Of a DNA stretch of 57,016 nucleotides, positions 55,560 to 57,016 are shown piece by piece. A program made the translations under genes and the position numbers. Each line of letters begins with the position of its first letter. The stretch's first letter is position 1. This DNA is from Dehalococcoidia bacterium (GTDB lineage Bacteria > Chloroflexota > Dehalococcoidia > SM23-28-2 > RBG-16-64-32), in assembly GCA_030690405.1 (NCBI GenBank), contig JAUYGU010000110.1:1-57016 (forward strand), read 5' to 3'. Under the pieces are notes generated by a model. The model did no database searches. It worked only from the letters and a program-made list of their open reading frames with translations, and was not told the origin of the DNA.

Positions 55560-56291
55560 ATGCTGGAGATGACCTTCCTGGGCTCCGGGAACGCCTTCGC
55601 CTCGGGCGGGCGCTACTGGAGCTCCTTCCTGGCCAACGGCCGCTATCTGTTCGACGCGCCGCCCACCCTGCTGCCCCACCTCAAGCGGATCGGCGCCCCC
55701 CTGACGGACATCGAGGTCATCTTCCTCACCCACTTCCACGGCGACCACTTCATGGGGCTGCCCTTCCTCTTCCTGGAGTACATCTACCTGACCGAGCGGC
55801 GCGGCGACCTGTTCATCGTCGGTCCGCCCGGCGTGGAAGCGAAGATCGAGGAGTTCGCCCGCCAGTGCTACCCGGAGGTCACCCGCGAGGCCGGCTACGG
55901 CCGCCGCTACGTCGAGGCCCGGCCGGGAAGCGACCAGTTCGTGAACGAGGTCAGCTTCAGGGCGTTCCCGATGAACCACATGCGCGGCAAGCTGGAGTGC
56001 TTCGGCTACCGGGTGCCGGTAGGCGGCAAGACCGTCGCCTACACCGGCGATACGATGTTCTGCGAGGAGATATTCGAGCTCGCCGACGGCACCGACGTGC
56101 TCGTCCTGGACTGCACGTACAGCGAGGGCGGCGGCCCCGAGCACATGGGTGTGGACGACCTGCGGGTCATCCGCGAGCGGGTGGCGGCGGAGACGACGAT
56201 AGTCCTCACCCACCTCAACGGCGAACCCGATGTCGCCGGGCTGGACAACGTGATCGCCGCCCGCGACTTCGGGAGCTACCGCTTCGGCTAA
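55560..56291 (+). CDS. MBL-fold metallo-hydrolase (RNase Z-like)
   Basis: The 243-residue protein has the metallo-beta-lactamase metal motif THFHGDHFMGLPFLF (HxHxDH) with MTFLGSGNAFASGGRYWSS at the start, NHMRGKLECFGYRV, VAYTGDTMFCEEIF and a late histidine in VLTHLNGEPD. The fold and order resemble RNase Z/arylsulfatase-like enzymes, but the long exosite arm of RNase Z is absent. The substrate is unknown. The ATG at 55560 is preferred; a TTG at 55548 is possible. gpsA starts eight bases downstream. Confidence 0.85.
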   Translation: MLEMTFLGSGNAFASGGRYWSSFLANGRYLFDAPPTLLPHLKRIGAPLTDIEVIFLTHFHGDHFMGLPFLFLEYIYLTERRGDLFIVGPPGVEAKIEEFARQCYPEVTREAGYGRRYVEARPGSDQFVNEVSFRAFPMNHMRGKLECFGYRVPVGGKTVAYTGDTMFCEEIFELADGTDVLVLDCTYSEGGGPEHMGVDDLRVIRERVAAETTIVLTHLNGEPDVAGLDNVIAARDFGSYRFG

Positions 56292-56298
56292 GAGAACG

Positions 56299-57016
56299 AT
56301 GCGCACCGTCGCCGTCCTCGGCGCGGGGAACATGGGCACCGCCCTCGCCCAGACCATAGCCGGCAACGGTCAGACGGCCCGCCTCTGGAGCATCGAGACC
56401 GACGTCCTGGAGGATATGCGCGACCGGCGGCTGAACTCAAAGTACCTGCCGGGCGTCCCCCTCCACGAGAACGTCACCCCCTGCTGGACCATCGAGGAGG
56501 CGCTGGCCAGCGCCTGGCTGGTGCTGTTCAGCGTACCGTCGCACATCGTGCGCGGGCTGGCGCGGGATGTCGCTCCTCACATCGGCGCAGACCAGGCGCT
56601 GCTGAACGCGGGCAAGGGGCTCGAAGAGGATACGGATAAGCGGATGAGCGAGGTGCTGGCGGAGGAGCTGCCGCGCAGCCGCGGGATCGCCGCGATGGGC
56701 GGCCCCGCCATCGCCACCGAGTTCGCCCGCGGCGTGCCCACGGCAGTGATTGTGGCTGCCCCGGACGTCGCTCTGGCGACGGAGATCCAGGCCGCGCTCC
56801 AGAACGAGTTCTTCAAGGTGGACACGAGCACCGACGTCGCCGGTGTGGAGCTGGGCGCCAGCCTGAAGAACGCCTACGCGATCGCCCTGGGGATGTGCGA
56901 CGGCCTGGGTCACGGCGCCAACACGAAGGCGTTCTTCGCCAGCCTGGCGCTGGACGAGCTCGCCGCCCTATCGAAGGCGATGGGCGGCGAGGAGCGCACC
57001 GCCTACGGGCTGGCCG
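56299..57016 (+). CDS. gpsA: NAD(P)-dependent glycerol-3-phosphate dehydrogenase, partial
   Basis: About 239 residues are visible before the window edge. VAVLGAGNMGTALAQTIAGN is the Rossmann site, LLNAGKGLEEDTDKRM and AMGGPAIATEFARGVPTAVI follow, and GVELGASLKNAYAIALGMCD holds the catalytic lysine of the C-terminal domain. GpsA makes sn-glycerol-3-phosphate for phospholipids. The cysteine-free GAGNMG form is normal. Only the last part of the C-terminal helical domain is missing. Confidence 0.94.
   Translation, partial: MRTVAVLGAGNMGTALAQTIAGNGQTARLWSIETDVLEDMRDRRLNSKYLPGVPLHENVTPCWTIEEALASAWLVLFSVPSHIVRGLARDVAPHIGADQALLNAGKGLEEDTDKRMSEVLAEELPRSRGIAAMGGPAIATEFARGVPTAVIVAAPDVALATEIQAALQNEFFKVDTSTDVAGVELGASLKNAYAIALGMCDGLGHGANTKAFFASLALDELAALSKAMGGEERTAYGLA

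Noticed and set aside
1..57016. CRISPR arrays, rRNA genes, complete insertion sequences
   Set aside because: No regularly spaced repeats, rRNA-like stretches or transposase-like frames were found.

Overview
This is a GC-rich bacterial chromosome segment with dense, short-spaced genes. It most resembles a Chloroflexota genome (Dehalococcoidia- or Thermomicrobia-like). That placement is inferred from a YvcK protein with an N-terminal membrane hairpin, lipoproteins with Thr/Pro-rich linkers, a Zn-ribbon DUF35/thiolase pair, a molybdenum hydroxylase operon, and REP-like insertions inside coding sequence. No rRNA, CRISPR array or intact transposase was seen.

Region 1 (1-8950) is a nitric-oxide/nitrite island. 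A leftward operon (hemerythrin, ferritin-like protein, DUF488, Fe-S CCG-domain protein, RidA, MOSC, thioesterase) diverges from a Crp/Fnr regulator, a copper nitrite reductase (nirK), and a large NnrS-like membrane protein fused to two DUF1858-type domains and a SufT/DUF59 domain. Three promoters (hemerythrin, nirK, NnrS fusion) share one architecture: a GYGA-N6-TCRC-type palindrome, exactly 22 bases, then a TANNNT -10 box, which centres the operator at -41.5. The recognition helix of the local regulator (REVVGR) is CRP-like and fits GTGA half-sites.

Region 2 (about 9045-18480) lies between two copies of a 230-base direct repeat. The right copy runs into an intact tRNA-Leu(UAA); the left copy ends in a broken tRNA-Leu. 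The interval holds two cyclic-di-AMP (ydaO/yuaA) riboswitches, each with a terminator. The first leads a small-protein/MscS channel cluster and the second a KamA-type radical SAM aminomutase. It also holds a glycogen-debranching-type glycosidase, a BrkB-family membrane protein and a frameshifted DarA/PstA-type cyclic-di-AMP receptor. It reads as a cyclic-di-AMP/osmotic-stress cluster.

Region 3 (18540-31700) is mostly housekeeping: gatB, yvcK, secG, a peptide-binding protein, a SAM-cleaving DUF62 enzyme, fmt, rplY, a zinc alcohol dehydrogenase, larE, a MazE/AbrB-PIN toxin-antitoxin pair with a clear promoter and operator, zinc-ribbon and PHP proteins, DUF309, and a collapsed alpha/beta-hydrolase remnant.

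Region 4 (31699-45800) carries dut, a catalase, a fused small-molecule kinase/ATPase, CDGSH, hydrolase, DinB, SDR and GDPD genes, a molybdate/sulfate-type transporter, a MarR-MFS efflux pair with its operator, a MidA-type methyltransferase, a peroxiredoxin and an IscU-like scaffold.

Region 5 (45800-57016) has a three-subunit molybdenum hydroxylase with a MocA-like cytidylyltransferase, a compact restriction-modification pair (amino-methyltransferase plus Eco29kI-type GIY-YIG nuclease), a DUF35/thiolase pair, an MBL-fold hydrolase and the start of gpsA.

Several genes have a TANNNT box 12-15 bases before the start codon and no Shine-Dalgarno, suggesting common leaderless transcription.
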